Source of the DNA: Bacillota bacterium
GTDB lineage: Bacteria; Bacillota; Clostridia; Tissierellales; Peptoniphilaceae
Reading direction: 5' to 3'
Assembly (NCBI GenBank): GCA_023393715.1
Contig: JAEXCD010000062.1
Location: forward strand, 1 to 16,271
Length of the DNA stretch: 16,271 bases
Below, in pieces: positions 1 through 7,237 of the stretch (positions are counted from its first letter, which is position 1; each line of letters opens with the position of its first letter). The position numbers and the translations under genes are program-made. Below the pieces are notes generated by a model, which was given only the letters and a program-made list of their open reading frames with translations, did no database searches and was not told where the DNA came from.

Positions 1-150
1 GCGGTGATCATGGCGATTCAGGGGCCGACGATCGGCCTGATCAGCGGTATTGTCCTCTGGCTCATCGTCGAGGGCTTCCACAAGGATGAAGAGCCGGGAA
101 ATCCGATTAACGATGACGTTACGAACCCGGACAGCAAGAGCTGCTGCTAA
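1..150 (+). CDS. C-terminal end of an unidentified membrane protein (partial)
   Basis: An open frame enters from the left edge and ends at TAA 148-150, giving 49 residues. It begins with a hydrophobic stretch (about residues 1-24, including GPTIGLISGIVLWLIVEG), most likely the last transmembrane helix. A polar acidic tail follows (HKDEEPGNPINDDV...) and the protein ends in Ser-Cys-Cys. A strong terminator follows at 207-245, so this is the end of its transcription unit. The family cannot be told from this fragment. A multi-pass transporter with a short cytoplasmic tail would fit but is not shown. Confidence 0.6.
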   Translation, partial: AVIMAIQGPTIGLISGIVLWLIVEGFHKDEEPGNPINDDVTNPDSKSCC

Positions 151-206
151 TATCGAAAATCGCCAGGAAGGCGCATAGCAGCGAACCGAGTCCTGAATAT
201 GTTACG

Positions 207-245
207 AAATTCCCGGCAGCGTCCCGCCGGGAATTTTGTTTTTCC
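207..245 (+). terminator. Intrinsic terminator
   Basis: The arms AAATTCCCGGC (207-217) and GCCGGGAATTT (226-236) form a perfect 11-bp stem with an 8-nt loop, followed by the T-rich run TTGTTTTT. It closes the transcription unit ending at 150. Confidence 0.9.
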
Positions 246-268
246 GCTTCGGCTTTTCCGGCAAAACG

Positions 269-277
269 TGATACAAT
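269..277 (+). promoter_or_regulatory. Possible extended -10 promoter for queH
   Basis: TGATACAAT has the TGn extension plus a -10-like TACAAT. No convincing -35 lies 17-18 nt upstream. It falls between the upstream terminator and the queH start, where a promoter is expected. Confidence 0.35.
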
Positions 278-342
278 TCGAGAGACGTTATAAAAAGCCG
301 TTCAACGCCCTTCGCCGGGGCGCGGCGTAGAGGAGGAATTCG

Positions 343-957
343 ATGGGCGAGGATCGAAACTATGTGCGCCAGATGGATGCGATTATTGAGAAGCTCGGGT
401 CGACGTGTCCGGCGCTTCTCTTACACGCGTGCTGCGGCCCCTGCTCCAGCTCGGTGTTAGAGGTGCTCTGCGCCCATTTTGACGTGACGGTTCTCTATGC
501 GAATCCCAACATCTGGCCTGCTGAGGAATATCACCGGCGGCGGGAGGAGCTTCGCCTGTTTCTGGAGCAGGCGCGGCCGGGCGCGGTGCGGTTCGTCGAA
601 GCGCCTTACGAGCCGGAGATGTTTTACGATGCCGTGAAGGGGCTGGAGCGCGAGCCGGAGCGGGGAGGGCGGTGTACGGTGTGCTATCGTCTCCGCATGC
701 GCTGTGCGGCGCAGTATGCCGCCAAACACGGATTCGACTGGTTCACGACCACGCTGTCCGTATCGCCGCACAAGGATGCCGTGCGCATCAATACCATCGG
801 GGCGGAGCTGGAAAAGGAATACGGCGTTTGTTTTTTACCCGGGGAATTCAAAAAACGGGACGGATATAAACGAAGTCTGGAGCTGAGCCGCGAATACGGA
901 CTGTACCGGCAGGACTATTGCGGCTGTGAATTCAGCGTGCGAAAGGAGTCGAGATGA
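343..957 (+). CDS. queH: Epoxyqueuosine reductase QueH
   Basis: The 204-residue product belongs to the QueH (DUF208) family. Members carry out the last step of queuosine synthesis, reducing epoxyqueuosine to queuosine in the wobble position of GUN-anticodon tRNAs; QueH is the cobalamin-independent alternative to QueG. The family cysteines are all visible: CCGPC at residues 30-34 after LLLHA, a CxxC in GGRCTVCYRLR (C111 and C114), and the C-terminal YCGC (C193 and C195) followed by EFS. The NPNIWPAEEY segment (54-63) is also typical. The start is ATG 343, preceded by GAGGAGG. The stop overlaps the next start as ATGA, so the two genes are translationally coupled. Length is normal for the family. 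Confidence 0.93.
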   Translation: MGEDRNYVRQMDAIIEKLGSTCPALLLHACCGPCSSSVLEVLCAHFDVTVLYANPNIWPAEEYHRRREELRLFLEQARPGAVRFVEAPYEPEMFYDAVKGLEREPERGGRCTVCYRLRMRCAAQYAAKHGFDWFTTTLSVSPHKDAVRINTIGAELEKEYGVCFLPGEFKKRDGYKRSLELSREYGLYRQDYCGCEFSVRKESR

Positions 958-1478
958 AGGTTTTGATCGTCGTCGATATGCAAAACGACTTTATCGACGG
1001 TGCCCTTGGGACGAAGGAAGCGGTTTCGATTGTGCCCAAGGTGCGGGAGAAGATTCGCCATTTTTCCGGGCGCGTGTTTTTTACGCGTGATACCCACTCC
1101 GCGGACTACCTCGAGTCCCAGGAGGGGCGGCGCCTTCCGGTGCCGCACTGCATTGAGGGCAGCGAGGGATGGCGGATTTGTCCGGCGCTGACCGAGGCGA
1201 GCGCGGCGGCGCGCATCGTCGACAAGCCGGGCTTTGGCTCGACGCAGCTGGCTCAGGAGCTGCGGGAGCTGAATCGCAGCGAACCGATCGACGAAATCAT
1301 TTTAGTCGGCCTTTGCACGGATATCTGTGTTATTTCCAACGCATTGCTGCTCAAGGCGTTTTTGCCGGAGGTGCCGGTCACCGTCGATGCGTCGTGCTGC
1401 GCCGGAGTGACGCCGGAACGTCACCACACCGCGCTTCAGGCGATGAAGATGTGCCAGATTGACGTGGTACACGAATAA
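954..1478 (+). CDS. Isochorismatase-family cysteine hydrolase, probably nicotinamidase
   Basis: This 174-residue protein has the isochorismatase-like fold signature. The expected catalytic triad is present: D8 (VVDMQNDF), K91 (DKPGFGST) and C125 (GLCTDICV). D46 and H48 (RDTHSAD) and H65 (PHCIEGS) match the metal ligands of nicotinamidases, so hydrolysis of nicotinamide to nicotinate for NAD salvage is the best guess. Other cysteine hydrolases of this superfamily remain possible. The ATG overlaps the queH stop (ATGA), placing it in the queH operon; no functional tie between the two is evident. The gene ends just before the hairpin at 1482-1513. Confidence 0.85.
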   Translation: MKVLIVVDMQNDFIDGALGTKEAVSIVPKVREKIRHFSGRVFFTRDTHSADYLESQEGRRLPVPHCIEGSEGWRICPALTEASAAARIVDKPGFGSTQLAQELRELNRSEPIDEIILVGLCTDICVISNALLLKAFLPEVPVTVDASCCAGVTPERHHTALQAMKMCQIDVVHE

Positions 1479-1513
1479 AAAATCCCATCGAGCAGGAAGC
1501 TGCTCAATGGGAT
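1476..1513 (-). terminator. Terminator of the minus-strand tRNA gene
   Basis: Two 14-nt arms (1482-1495 and 1500-1513) pair around a GAAG/CTTC tetraloop. Read on the minus strand, the single imperfect position is a G-U wobble and the stem is followed by TTTTTATT. On the plus strand that position is a C-A mismatch and no T run follows. The terminator therefore serves mainly the tRNA, 8 nt upstream of it on the minus strand. Confidence 0.8.
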
Positions 1514-1520
1514 GCGGTCG

Positions 1521-1595
1521 TGGCGTGCCATGCAGGATTCGAACCTGCGGCCTTCAGTTCCGGAGACTGACGCGCTTCCTCTGCGCTAATGGCAC
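1521..1595 (-). tRNA. tRNA-Arg (anticodon CCG)
   Basis: A complete 75-nt cloverleaf can be drawn on the minus strand. The acceptor stem is GTGCCAT/ATGGCAC, the D stem GCGC/GCGC, the anticodon stem TCAGT/ACTGA with loop CTCCGGA, and the T stem GCAGG/CCTGC with loop TTCGAAT. The discriminator is G and CCA is encoded in the gene (1521-1523). The anticodon CCG occupies 1561-1563 and reads the arginine codon CGG. The gene is isolated, antisense to its neighbours, with its own terminator. Confidence 0.96.
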
Positions 1596-1608
1596 AAATT
1601 ACTAAATA

Positions 1609-1637
1609 AGGATACCACAATTTCGCCGTAGATGCAA
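1609..1637 (-). promoter_or_regulatory. Likely promoter of the tRNA-Arg gene
   Basis: On the minus strand TTGCAT (1637-1632), a 17-nt spacer and TATCCT (1614-1609) form a sigma-70-type pair. It ends 13 nt before the tRNA 5' end. Confidence 0.45.
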
Positions 1638-1669
1638 AAGACTCGAAGGGCATATATCGGACGGGCATA

Positions 1670-1678
1670 TGTTATACT
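1670..1678 (+). promoter_or_regulatory. Extended -10 promoter for rpoN
   Basis: TGTTATACT combines the TGn extension with a five-of-six -10 hexamer, 49 nt before the rpoN start. The -35 region is poor, as is common with extended -10 promoters. Confidence 0.5.
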
Positions 1679-1727
1679 ATGAAGGGACATCACCGGGGAT
1701 GCCGATGACAGACTGGGGGAGTGCAAC

Positions 1728-3134
1728 ATGGAATTACGAACTTCGCAGCGCATGGAACAGCGTTTGGTCTTAACCCAGACCATGCGTCAATCCTTATCCA
1801 TTCTGCAGATGGATCTGGTCGAATTGCGCGAATACATACAGGAAGAGGTTTTGTCGAATCCGCTGCTGGAATTGACCTATGAATCCGATGAGGGAGCCTC
1901 GCTTCCCGCCTCCGGCGACGCGCAGGAGGAGTGGGAGAGGCCCCGGGAGGGGGAGCAGGTCGAGTTTTTGTTCGAACCGCCGGAGCCGCTCGATTTTTTC
2001 ACGTGCGGGGATGCCGACGGAGATCGAAAACGTGCCTTTTTGGAAAACATATCGGAGGAATCGGGCGATTTTTCGGAGATGCTGCGGGAGCAGGTGCGTC
2101 AAATGTCCTTTCCCAATGAGACCATGCGTCAGCTGAGCCTGTATCTGATCGACTGTCTCAATGAAAAGGGCTATTTCGATTTTGAGCTCGGGGAATTGGC
2201 GAAGGAGCTGGGCGTGCCGATTTTCGATCTCGAACAGGCGCTGTATGCGGTGCAGAGCCTTCAGCCGACGGGGGTTGGGGCGCGAACGCTGAGCGAGTGT
2301 CTGCTGCTGCAGCTGATGGAGGTCGGTCCGTTCAATGCGCACACGGTGGCGTTGGTGAAGCGCGGATTGCCGTTGCTGGCGCGCCGCGATTATCCCGGGA
2401 TTGCCAATCTTCTGGGCTGCTCCTGCAGACAGGCGCATGAGGCGGCCGATGCGGTATGCCGGCTCAATCCGATCCCCTCACAGGGCTACGGCAACGGACA
2501 GCGCGCGGAGTATCGCGTGCCCGAAGCGCTGATCGAGGTCGACGGGGAACAGATCACTGTGACGATGAATGACCGGTTTTTGCCGAGGGTTCAATTGGAT
2601 GCGCAGGCGAAAAATCTCCTGCAGTCCTCCGGAAGGGGAGAGGATCTCAAATATCTCAAAAAACAGGAGGCGCGCGGGGAGTCGGTGCTGCAGTTTGTGG
2701 AAAACCGACGGCGCACGATTGAACGCGTATTGGAAGAAATCATTGTCCGACAGCGCGACTTTTTCATACATAGCGCAGCGCTTCAGCCGATGACGATGAG
2801 TGAGGTGGCCGATGCTCTGGACGTACATACTTCGACGATCAGTCGAGCGATCAAAGGAAAAGCGGTGTCCTTCGGCGGACGCATTGTAGTCCTGAAAAGC
2901 CTGTTTACGGCGTCGATTCAGACAAAGCAAAGCGGGGAAATTTCGAGCAGCAGCGTCAAACGCTACATCGAACGCTTTGTCCGATCCGAGGATCCGGCTA
3001 AGCCGCTCTCCGACGAGAGCCTTCGACGTGCGCTGGAGGCGGTACAGCTTCCGGTGTCCCGGCGGACGGTGACGAAGTATCGCGAAGAGCTGGGCATTCC
3101 GTCGTCGACAATGCGGCGCGTGCGCAGGAACTAA
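1728..3134 (+). CDS. rpoN: RNA polymerase sigma-54 factor
   Basis: The 468-residue product is a full-length sigma-54. It has the glutamine- and leucine-rich N-terminal region I that contacts activators (MEQRLVLTQTMRQSLSILQM), then an acidic linker (about residues 50-100). The core-binding region follows, then a helix-turn-helix (MSEVADALDVHTSTISRAI), and near the C terminus the RpoN box RRTVTKYRE (445-453) that reads the -24 element. The start is ATG 1728 with GGGGGAG upstream. No sigma-54-dependent activator gene lies in the window, so its regulon cannot be read from the context. It is not obviously co-transcribed with the tRNA or the queH operon. Confidence 0.95.
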   Translation: MELRTSQRMEQRLVLTQTMRQSLSILQMDLVELREYIQEEVLSNPLLELTYESDEGASLPASGDAQEEWERPREGEQVEFLFEPPEPLDFFTCGDADGDRKRAFLENISEESGDFSEMLREQVRQMSFPNETMRQLSLYLIDCLNEKGYFDFELGELAKELGVPIFDLEQALYAVQSLQPTGVGARTLSECLLLQLMEVGPFNAHTVALVKRGLPLLARRDYPGIANLLGCSCRQAHEAADAVCRLNPIPSQGYGNGQRAEYRVPEALIEVDGEQITVTMNDRFLPRVQLDAQAKNLLQSSGRGEDLKYLKKQEARGESVLQFVENRRRTIERVLEEIIVRQRDFFIHSAALQPMTMSEVADALDVHTSTISRAIKGKAVSFGGRIVVLKSLFTASIQTKQSGEISSSSVKRYIERFVRSEDPAKPLSDESLRRALEAVQLPVSRRTVTKYREELGIPSSTMRRVRRN

Positions 3135-3158
3135 CAGTAGCGGAACATGGAGGAAGAT

Positions 3159-3681
3159 TTGAGAAAAACAGGAAAATGGTTTTGACCCGTCGTGGGCGCA
3201 GCATTAGTGACCGTGCTCTTTTCCTTCCCGGTGTCAGCCGGGTCGGCGGAGTCGGAAGAGGTCGAATCGGTACAGGCAGAGGAATCGCTGGGCGAGTCGG
3301 CGCAGGATCGGGAGCAGGGCGGCGGTCCGAGTGAAGAATCGGAGATATCGGCGGAGAAATCGCCAAAGGCGCCGGCCGACCATGCGTGGACGGGTCTGCA
3401 GAAAATCGACGGGAAAATGTACCGATTGAATCACAATGGCTGTGCGAATACAGTCGGCGTCGTATGACGGAGGGTACGGAAATTGTATCAGGTTGGCCCA
3501 CGATGATGGAAACAGCTCGTTGTATGCACATCTTTCCGGCTTTAGTTGCTGTGTTGGAGAGCACGTTGAAAAGGGTCAGATCATCGGTTATATCGGCTCG
3601 ACGGGAAATTCGACGGGGCCGCATCTTCATTTTGAATACTACGTAAAAAGCGGGCGTGTCGATCCGATGGATTATTTATGA
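3159..3681 (+). pseudogene. Decayed secreted M23 peptidase gene with a cell-wall-binding repeat
   Basis: Translation could begin at TTG 3159, 5 nt after GGAGG (3149-3153). It gives a basic start (RKTGKWF), then an in-frame TGA (3183-3185), then a signal-peptide core (PVVGAALVTVLFSFPVSAGSA), an acidic Ser/Glu linker, and a choline-binding-like repeat (GLQKIDGKMYRLNHNG). That frame stops at 3465-3467. A second frame, open over 3436-3681, carries the C-terminal half of an M23 (LytM-type) endopeptidase: YDGGYGNCIRLAH, LYAHLSG and GSTGNSTGPHLHFEY. The N-terminal half of the M23 domain, with the first zinc ligands (HxxxD), is missing between them. A nonsense mutation plus an internal deletion and frame shift is the simplest reading. 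The intact ancestor was presumably exported to cut peptidoglycan. Confidence 0.8.
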
Positions 3682-3694
3682 GTGCGTCGTACAG

Positions 3695-3730
3695 AAGAGA
3701 GGAGCTCTTGAGAGCGTCCTCTCTTTTTTA
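3695..3730 (+). terminator. Intrinsic terminator after the M23 remnant
   Basis: AAGAGAGGA (3695-3703) pairs with TCCTCTCTT (3717-3725). An inner GCTC/GAGC stem continues it around a TTGA loop, and the hairpin runs into TTTTTT. It would end transcription from rpoN and the remnant. Confidence 0.88.
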
Positions 3731-3914
3731 GATATTATCAGAAATCGTTGTGCAAACAGGAAAACGAAATACTGAAACGGTGCGGAAGCAGGACGCGACG
3801 ACTTTTTAATATAGAGCAGCGTTCCGGACGGAAGAAGGGTGACAGAAAATAAAGGACTTTATTGATTGCGTTAGTTTTTTTGCGGCAAGTCAAAAATGAC
3901 AAAAATAATCCAAA
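3731..3914. other. Non-coding stretch, nothing recognised
   Basis: This AT-richer DNA lies between the terminator and the operon's regulatory region. I see no credible gene on either strand. The one short minus-strand frame (3738-3923) lacks a ribosome site and resembles nothing I know. Confidence 0.5.
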
Positions 3915-3915
3915 T

Positions 3916-3989
3916 TTCAACACAATTCAACATTTTGAGGAAAAATATGGGGAATTATTGGCTTAAGATTTACATTAGTGTTGAATTGT
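3916..3989. promoter_or_regulatory. Operator-like repeats at the transporter operon promoter
   Basis: TTCAACA occurs twice in direct orientation, 10 bp apart (3916-3922 and 3926-3932). An 11-bp perfect inverted copy, ACAATTCAACA (3922-3932) versus TGTTGAATTGT (3979-3989), brackets the promoter. The second arm lies inside the -35/-10 spacer. The core TTGAATTGT recurs in the deoR promoter (15753-15761). Helical spacing and position suggest a repressor site, plausibly for the DeoR protein encoded at 14856-15683, which is inference. Confidence 0.55.
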
Positions 3990-3997
3990 AGTAAGAT
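3969..3997 (+). promoter_or_regulatory. Promoter of the transporter/catabolic operon
   Basis: TTTACA (3969-3974), a 17-nt spacer and TAAGAT (3992-3997) form a good sigma-A-type pair. Transcription would start near 4004, leaving a leader of roughly 180 nt before the first gene. An operator-like arm lies in the spacer. Confidence 0.65.
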
Positions 3998-4186
3998 ACA
4001 TTCGACAAGACAAGGGATTGATGCCAAAAGGGTATCTCCTGACTTTTGCAGCAGCTTGGACGCTTAGTATTCTTCGATACAAAAATTTCGGAATCAAGAA
4101 AGGTGGTGTTGATCAGAAAACGATTACACGTAATGAAGCGGAGGACGGTCGTTTCTTAAAGCAATGAATTGATTTTGGAGGAGAAA
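3998..4186 (+). other. Leader region of the operon
   Basis: The long leader holds a small inverted repeat, CAAAAG (4025-4030) and CTTTTG (4043-4048). It also holds a possible 16-codon reading frame, TTG 4109 to TAA 4157-4159, behind AAAGGTGG. No riboswitch class or transcription attenuator is recognisable. Confidence 0.3.
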
Positions 4187-5395
4187 ATGAAAAAACTAAG
4201 TGCATTATTATTGGCGGCGCTCCTGGCGTTGAGCGCTTGCGGCGGTGGCGCGCAGCAGAGCGCATCCACTTCAGAACCGGCAAAAGAATCGGAAGCAACT
4301 TCTTCCGGAGCGGCTGCGTCGGGCGACGTCATCAAGATCGGCTATGTCGGCGCTCTGTCCGGTGAGACGGCGCTGTGGGGACAGGCCGGATTGAACGGCA
4401 TGAAGATGGCTGCAGATGATATCAACGCAGCGGGCGGATTGCTGGGCAAGCAGGTCGAAATCGTCGGGTACGACGGCAAGGGCGATCCGATGGATTCGGT
4501 CAACGCATTGAACAAGCTGGTTACGGGCGATGTCGTTGCCGTCGTCGGCACGAACTTCTCGAGCTGCAACATTCCGATGGCGGAGATTGCGGATGCCAAC
4601 AAGCTTCCGTTGATCGCTACCGCTGCTTCGAGCCCGCTGGTCACGGTCGGCGAGGATGGAAAGCTTCACCCGTACTCGTTCCGCATCGGCTTTACCGATC
4701 CGTATCAGGGCAAGGTGCTCGCCGCATACGCGGTAAATAAGCTGGAAGCGAAAAAGGGCGCGATTTTGACGAACATCGCCGATTCGTATTCGACGGGAAT
4801 CAAGCAGTACTTAGTAGAAGAATACACGAAGCTCGGCGGCGAAATCGTGGCCGACGAGAGCGCATCGAGCGGCGATCAGGATTTCCGTTCGCAGCTGTCC
4901 AAGATTAAGGAAGCCAACCCGGATGTGCTGTTCCTTCCGTGGATTTACAAGGACGTCGCGCTGATCACGGGTCAGGCGAGAGAGCTCGGAATCGAATGCG
5001 TCTTCCTGGGCGCAGACGGCTGGGATTCTCAGGATCTGCCGGAGCTTGCAAAGGGTTCGGTAGAGGGCTCGTACTTCTGCTCGCGTACCGGATTTAATAC
5101 GCCGGAGGCGAAGGAATTCAAGGACCGCTATGAAAAGGAATACAAGATCACGGCGGAGGCCGAGTGTCTGTTCGGATACGACGGCGTGATGTGGATCAAG
5201 CAGGTCATTGAGCAGAAGAATTCCGCTGAGCGCGATGCGATCCGCGAGGGGCTGGAAGGCACGGCCGAGTTTAAGGGCCTGCTCGGAACCATGGCGGTCG
5301 ACCCGGCGACGCACGATCCGGCAAGAGACGCTGCGATCTTTAAGATTTCCGGAGCGACGATTGAATTTATTGAGGTATACAACCCTGCAAATTAA
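4187..5395 (+). CDS. Substrate-binding lipoprotein of a Liv-type ABC transporter
   Basis: This 402-residue protein starts at ATG 4187, behind GGAGG (4177-4181); an upstream in-frame TTG lies before that site and is unlikely. It has a lipoprotein signal (MKKLSALLLAALLALSAC, lipidated Cys 18) and a Ser/Glu-rich tether. The mature part is a Peripla_BP_6 (LivK-like) domain, recognised by IKIGYVGALSGETALWGQ, AADDINAAGG and VGTNFSS. It would sit on the outer membrane face and deliver substrate to the two permeases encoded next. The family mostly binds branched-chain amino acids, amides or urea. Its place in an operon of sugar kinases, aldolase and transketolase suggests a carbohydrate-like ligand here, which is inference. 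A stable hairpin follows the stop. Confidence 0.9.
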   Translation: MKKLSALLLAALLALSACGGGAQQSASTSEPAKESEATSSGAAASGDVIKIGYVGALSGETALWGQAGLNGMKMAADDINAAGGLLGKQVEIVGYDGKGDPMDSVNALNKLVTGDVVAVVGTNFSSCNIPMAEIADANKLPLIATAASSPLVTVGEDGKLHPYSFRIGFTDPYQGKVLAAYAVNKLEAKKGAILTNIADSYSTGIKQYLVEEYTKLGGEIVADESASSGDQDFRSQLSKIKEANPDVLFLPWIYKDVALITGQARELGIECVFLGADGWDSQDLPELAKGSVEGSYFCSRTGFNTPEAKEFKDRYEKEYKITAEAECLFGYDGVMWIKQVIEQKNSAERDAIREGLEGTAEFKGLLGTMAVDPATHDPARDAAIFKISGATIEFIEVYNPAN

Positions 5396-5406
5396 GCGAA
5401 GCGAAC

Positions 5407-5432
5407 TCCGCCACCGGATACCCGGTGGCGGA
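5407..5432 (+). promoter_or_regulatory. Intercistronic hairpin after the binding-protein gene
   Basis: TCCGCCACCGG and CCGGTGGCGGA form a perfect 11-bp stem with an ATAC loop. There is no T tract after it, only AAAAATTA, so it is not a classic terminator. Such a stem could stabilise the upstream mRNA or partly reduce read-through, giving more binding protein than permease. Confidence 0.6.
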
Positions 5433-5451
5433 AAAATTACAGGAGTAAGTT

Positions 5452-6327
5452 ATGGTGCTATTTTTTCAACAGTTGATTATCGGTTTTTCCATCGGCGGCA
5501 CCTATGCGCTTTTGGCAACCGGTTATGCGTTGATCTATAGTCTGCTGGGCTTTTCAAACTGGGCGCATGGAGAAGTGGCGATGGCAGGGGCGTATATTGC
5601 CGTGCTTCTGCTCGGACTTGAGTTTATCCCCTATCCGGTGGCGATGATTTTAGGTGTGGCGGCGGCCGGCACATTCAGCGTTTTGAATGAAAAGATTGCC
5701 TACAAGCGGATTCGAGATCATCACTCTCCGACGATGTTTCTTATGATCGCGGCGATGGGGCTGTCCATCGTTTATCAGAATACGGCGAATCTGCTGTTTT
5801 CCTCTAAGTTTCGGGTGTTTCCCGAGATCACGTCTGCAGTTTTGCACATCGGGCCGCTGGCGATCAGCGTGCTGGATCTGGGCTCGCTGATTCTGTCCGT
5901 GGTTCTGCTGATTATTCTGGATCGCGTGATTTACCGAAGCAAGGTCGGTCTGGGCATTCGTGCCGTTGCATCAAATTCCTATACGGCGTCGCTGATGGGG
6001 ATTAACATCGATTGGTATTATTCATTGGTCTTTATGATTGCGGGATTTTTGGCCGGGTCGGCAGGAATGCTGCTCGGCATGAAGTATACGGTGTACCCGA
6101 CGATGGGCAATATCGCGCTGAAGGCCTTTATTTCCTCTGTTCTCGGCGGTCTGGGCAGCGTGCGGGGCGCGATTTTGGGTGCGTTTTTAATCGGCGTTCT
6201 GGAGACTCTGGTTTCGGGTTATCTCAGCTCGGGTCTGCGGGATCTCTTTACCTTCGGGCTTCTGATCGTCATTCTTCTCGTCAAGCCGTCGGGCCTGATG
6301 GGCGTTAATGTAAAAGATAAGGCGTGA
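5452..6327 (+). CDS. Liv-type ABC transporter permease, LivH-like
   Basis: This 291-residue, very hydrophobic protein belongs to the BPD_transp_2 family. The N-terminal motif GFSIGGTYALLATGYALIYSLLGFSNWAHGE, split here for length, covers residues 10-41 and is typical of LivH. The C-terminal GGLGSVRGAILGAFLIG (about 243-259) is the conserved loop that meets the ATPase. About eight membrane segments are expected. It starts at ATG 5452 behind AGGAG. It should form the membrane channel with the LivM-like protein encoded next. Confidence 0.92.
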   Translation: MVLFFQQLIIGFSIGGTYALLATGYALIYSLLGFSNWAHGEVAMAGAYIAVLLLGLEFIPYPVAMILGVAAAGTFSVLNEKIAYKRIRDHHSPTMFLMIAAMGLSIVYQNTANLLFSSKFRVFPEITSAVLHIGPLAISVLDLGSLILSVVLLIILDRVIYRSKVGLGIRAVASNSYTASLMGINIDWYYSLVFMIAGFLAGSAGMLLGMKYTVYPTMGNIALKAFISSVLGGLGSVRGAILGAFLIGVLETLVSGYLSSGLRDLFTFGLLIVILLVKPSGLMGVNVKDKA

Positions 6328-6334
6328 GGTGATT

Positions 6335-7237
6335 ATGAATATCTATTTTGAAGGAGTCATCATCACGGTATGCATCAATCTGATCGCCGTATTGGGCGTT
6401 TCGGTTATGACGGGGTTTACGCGCCTGTTCTCGTTCGGCAACGCCGGATTTATGGCGATCGGCGCCTATACCTCGGCCATACTGACGAAAAATTACCATG
6501 TGCCCTTTTTTGTTGCCATGATCGCCGGCGCGGTGATGGCCGGCGTCGTCGCCTATCTGCTCGGACGCTTGACGCTGCGGCTGGACGGCGATTATTTCCT
6601 GATTACGACCCTCGGCTTTGGCGAAGGCGTCCGCGTCCTGTTTAACTATATCGCGCCGATTACCGGAGGCGCGCAGGGGATGGCGGGAATTGCCAAGAGC
6701 GCATCACTGCCCTTTTCCGTGATCAGTGCGATCGTGGTTTTTGTCTTTGCGTGGAACCTGATTCACTCGAAATACGGGCGGTCGATGACGGGCATACGCG
6801 AGCAGGAGATTGCCGCGCAGGCGGTCGGAATCGATCCGATGAAAACAAAGGTGATGGCCTTTGTCGTCAGCGCGATCTTTGCCGGCTGGGCCGGCGGTCT
6901 GTACGCACACAGTCTGACGTTTATTTCGCCGGTCATGTTCAACCTGCCGAAGTCGGCGGAGCTGACGATTACCGCGGTGATCGGCGGCCTGGGCAGCCTG
7001 ACCGGATCGGTGATGGGCACGCTCATCATTACGCTGTTGCCGGAAATTTTCCGAAGCCTCGCGGATTACCGTATGCTGGTATACGGTGTCGCCGTGGTGT
7101 GTCTCATCGTCTTCAAGCCGGACGGACTGTACGGATACCGTGAATTTCATCTGATTCGCCGGTTCTTCGGGAAAAAAGAGCCTCAGGCGGCGGCGAAAAA
7201 AGGATCGGAATCGGAGGAGGTGAAGCGCGATGAGTGA
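6335..7237 (+). CDS. Liv-type ABC transporter permease, LivM-like
   Basis: The second permease has 300 residues from ATG 6335, which follows GAGG 6326-6329; an in-frame GTG at 6329 would overlap that site and is less likely. LivM features are present: VMTGFTRLFSFGNAGFMAIG near the start, LRLDGDYFLITTLGFGE in the middle, and GGLGSLTGSVMGTLI as the ATPase-contact loop. The C terminus is a charged cytoplasmic tail rich in Lys and Glu. The gene follows livH by a few bases and overlaps the ATPase gene by 8 bp, so the subunits are probably made in step. Confidence 0.92.
   Translation: MNIYFEGVIITVCINLIAVLGVSVMTGFTRLFSFGNAGFMAIGAYTSAILTKNYHVPFFVAMIAGAVMAGVVAYLLGRLTLRLDGDYFLITTLGFGEGVRVLFNYIAPITGGAQGMAGIAKSASLPFSVISAIVVFVFAWNLIHSKYGRSMTGIREQEIAAQAVGIDPMKTKVMAFVVSAIFAGWAGGLYAHSLTFISPVMFNLPKSAELTITAVIGGLGSLTGSVMGTLIITLLPEIFRSLADYRMLVYGVAVVCLIVFKPDGLYGYREFHLIRRFFGKKEPQAAAKKGSESEEVKRDE

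Noticed and set aside
3192..3467. A short secreted acidic protein starting at GTG 3192
   Set aside because: It has no ribosome site at a usable distance and lacks the basic signal-peptide start, which is found upstream of the in-frame TGA. It reads better as part of the M23 remnant.
3948..3963. A sigma-54 (-24/-12) promoter for the operon, tempting because rpoN is nearby
   Set aside because: TGG-N10-GC is present, but the -24 box lacks CAC and the -12 box reads TGGCT. The TTTACA/TAAGAT pair just downstream is much better.
4096..4112. T-box-like sequence AAAGGTGGTG in the leader
   Set aside because: The conserved T-box core and a following terminator hairpin are missing. The segment is more likely a ribosome-site-like stretch.
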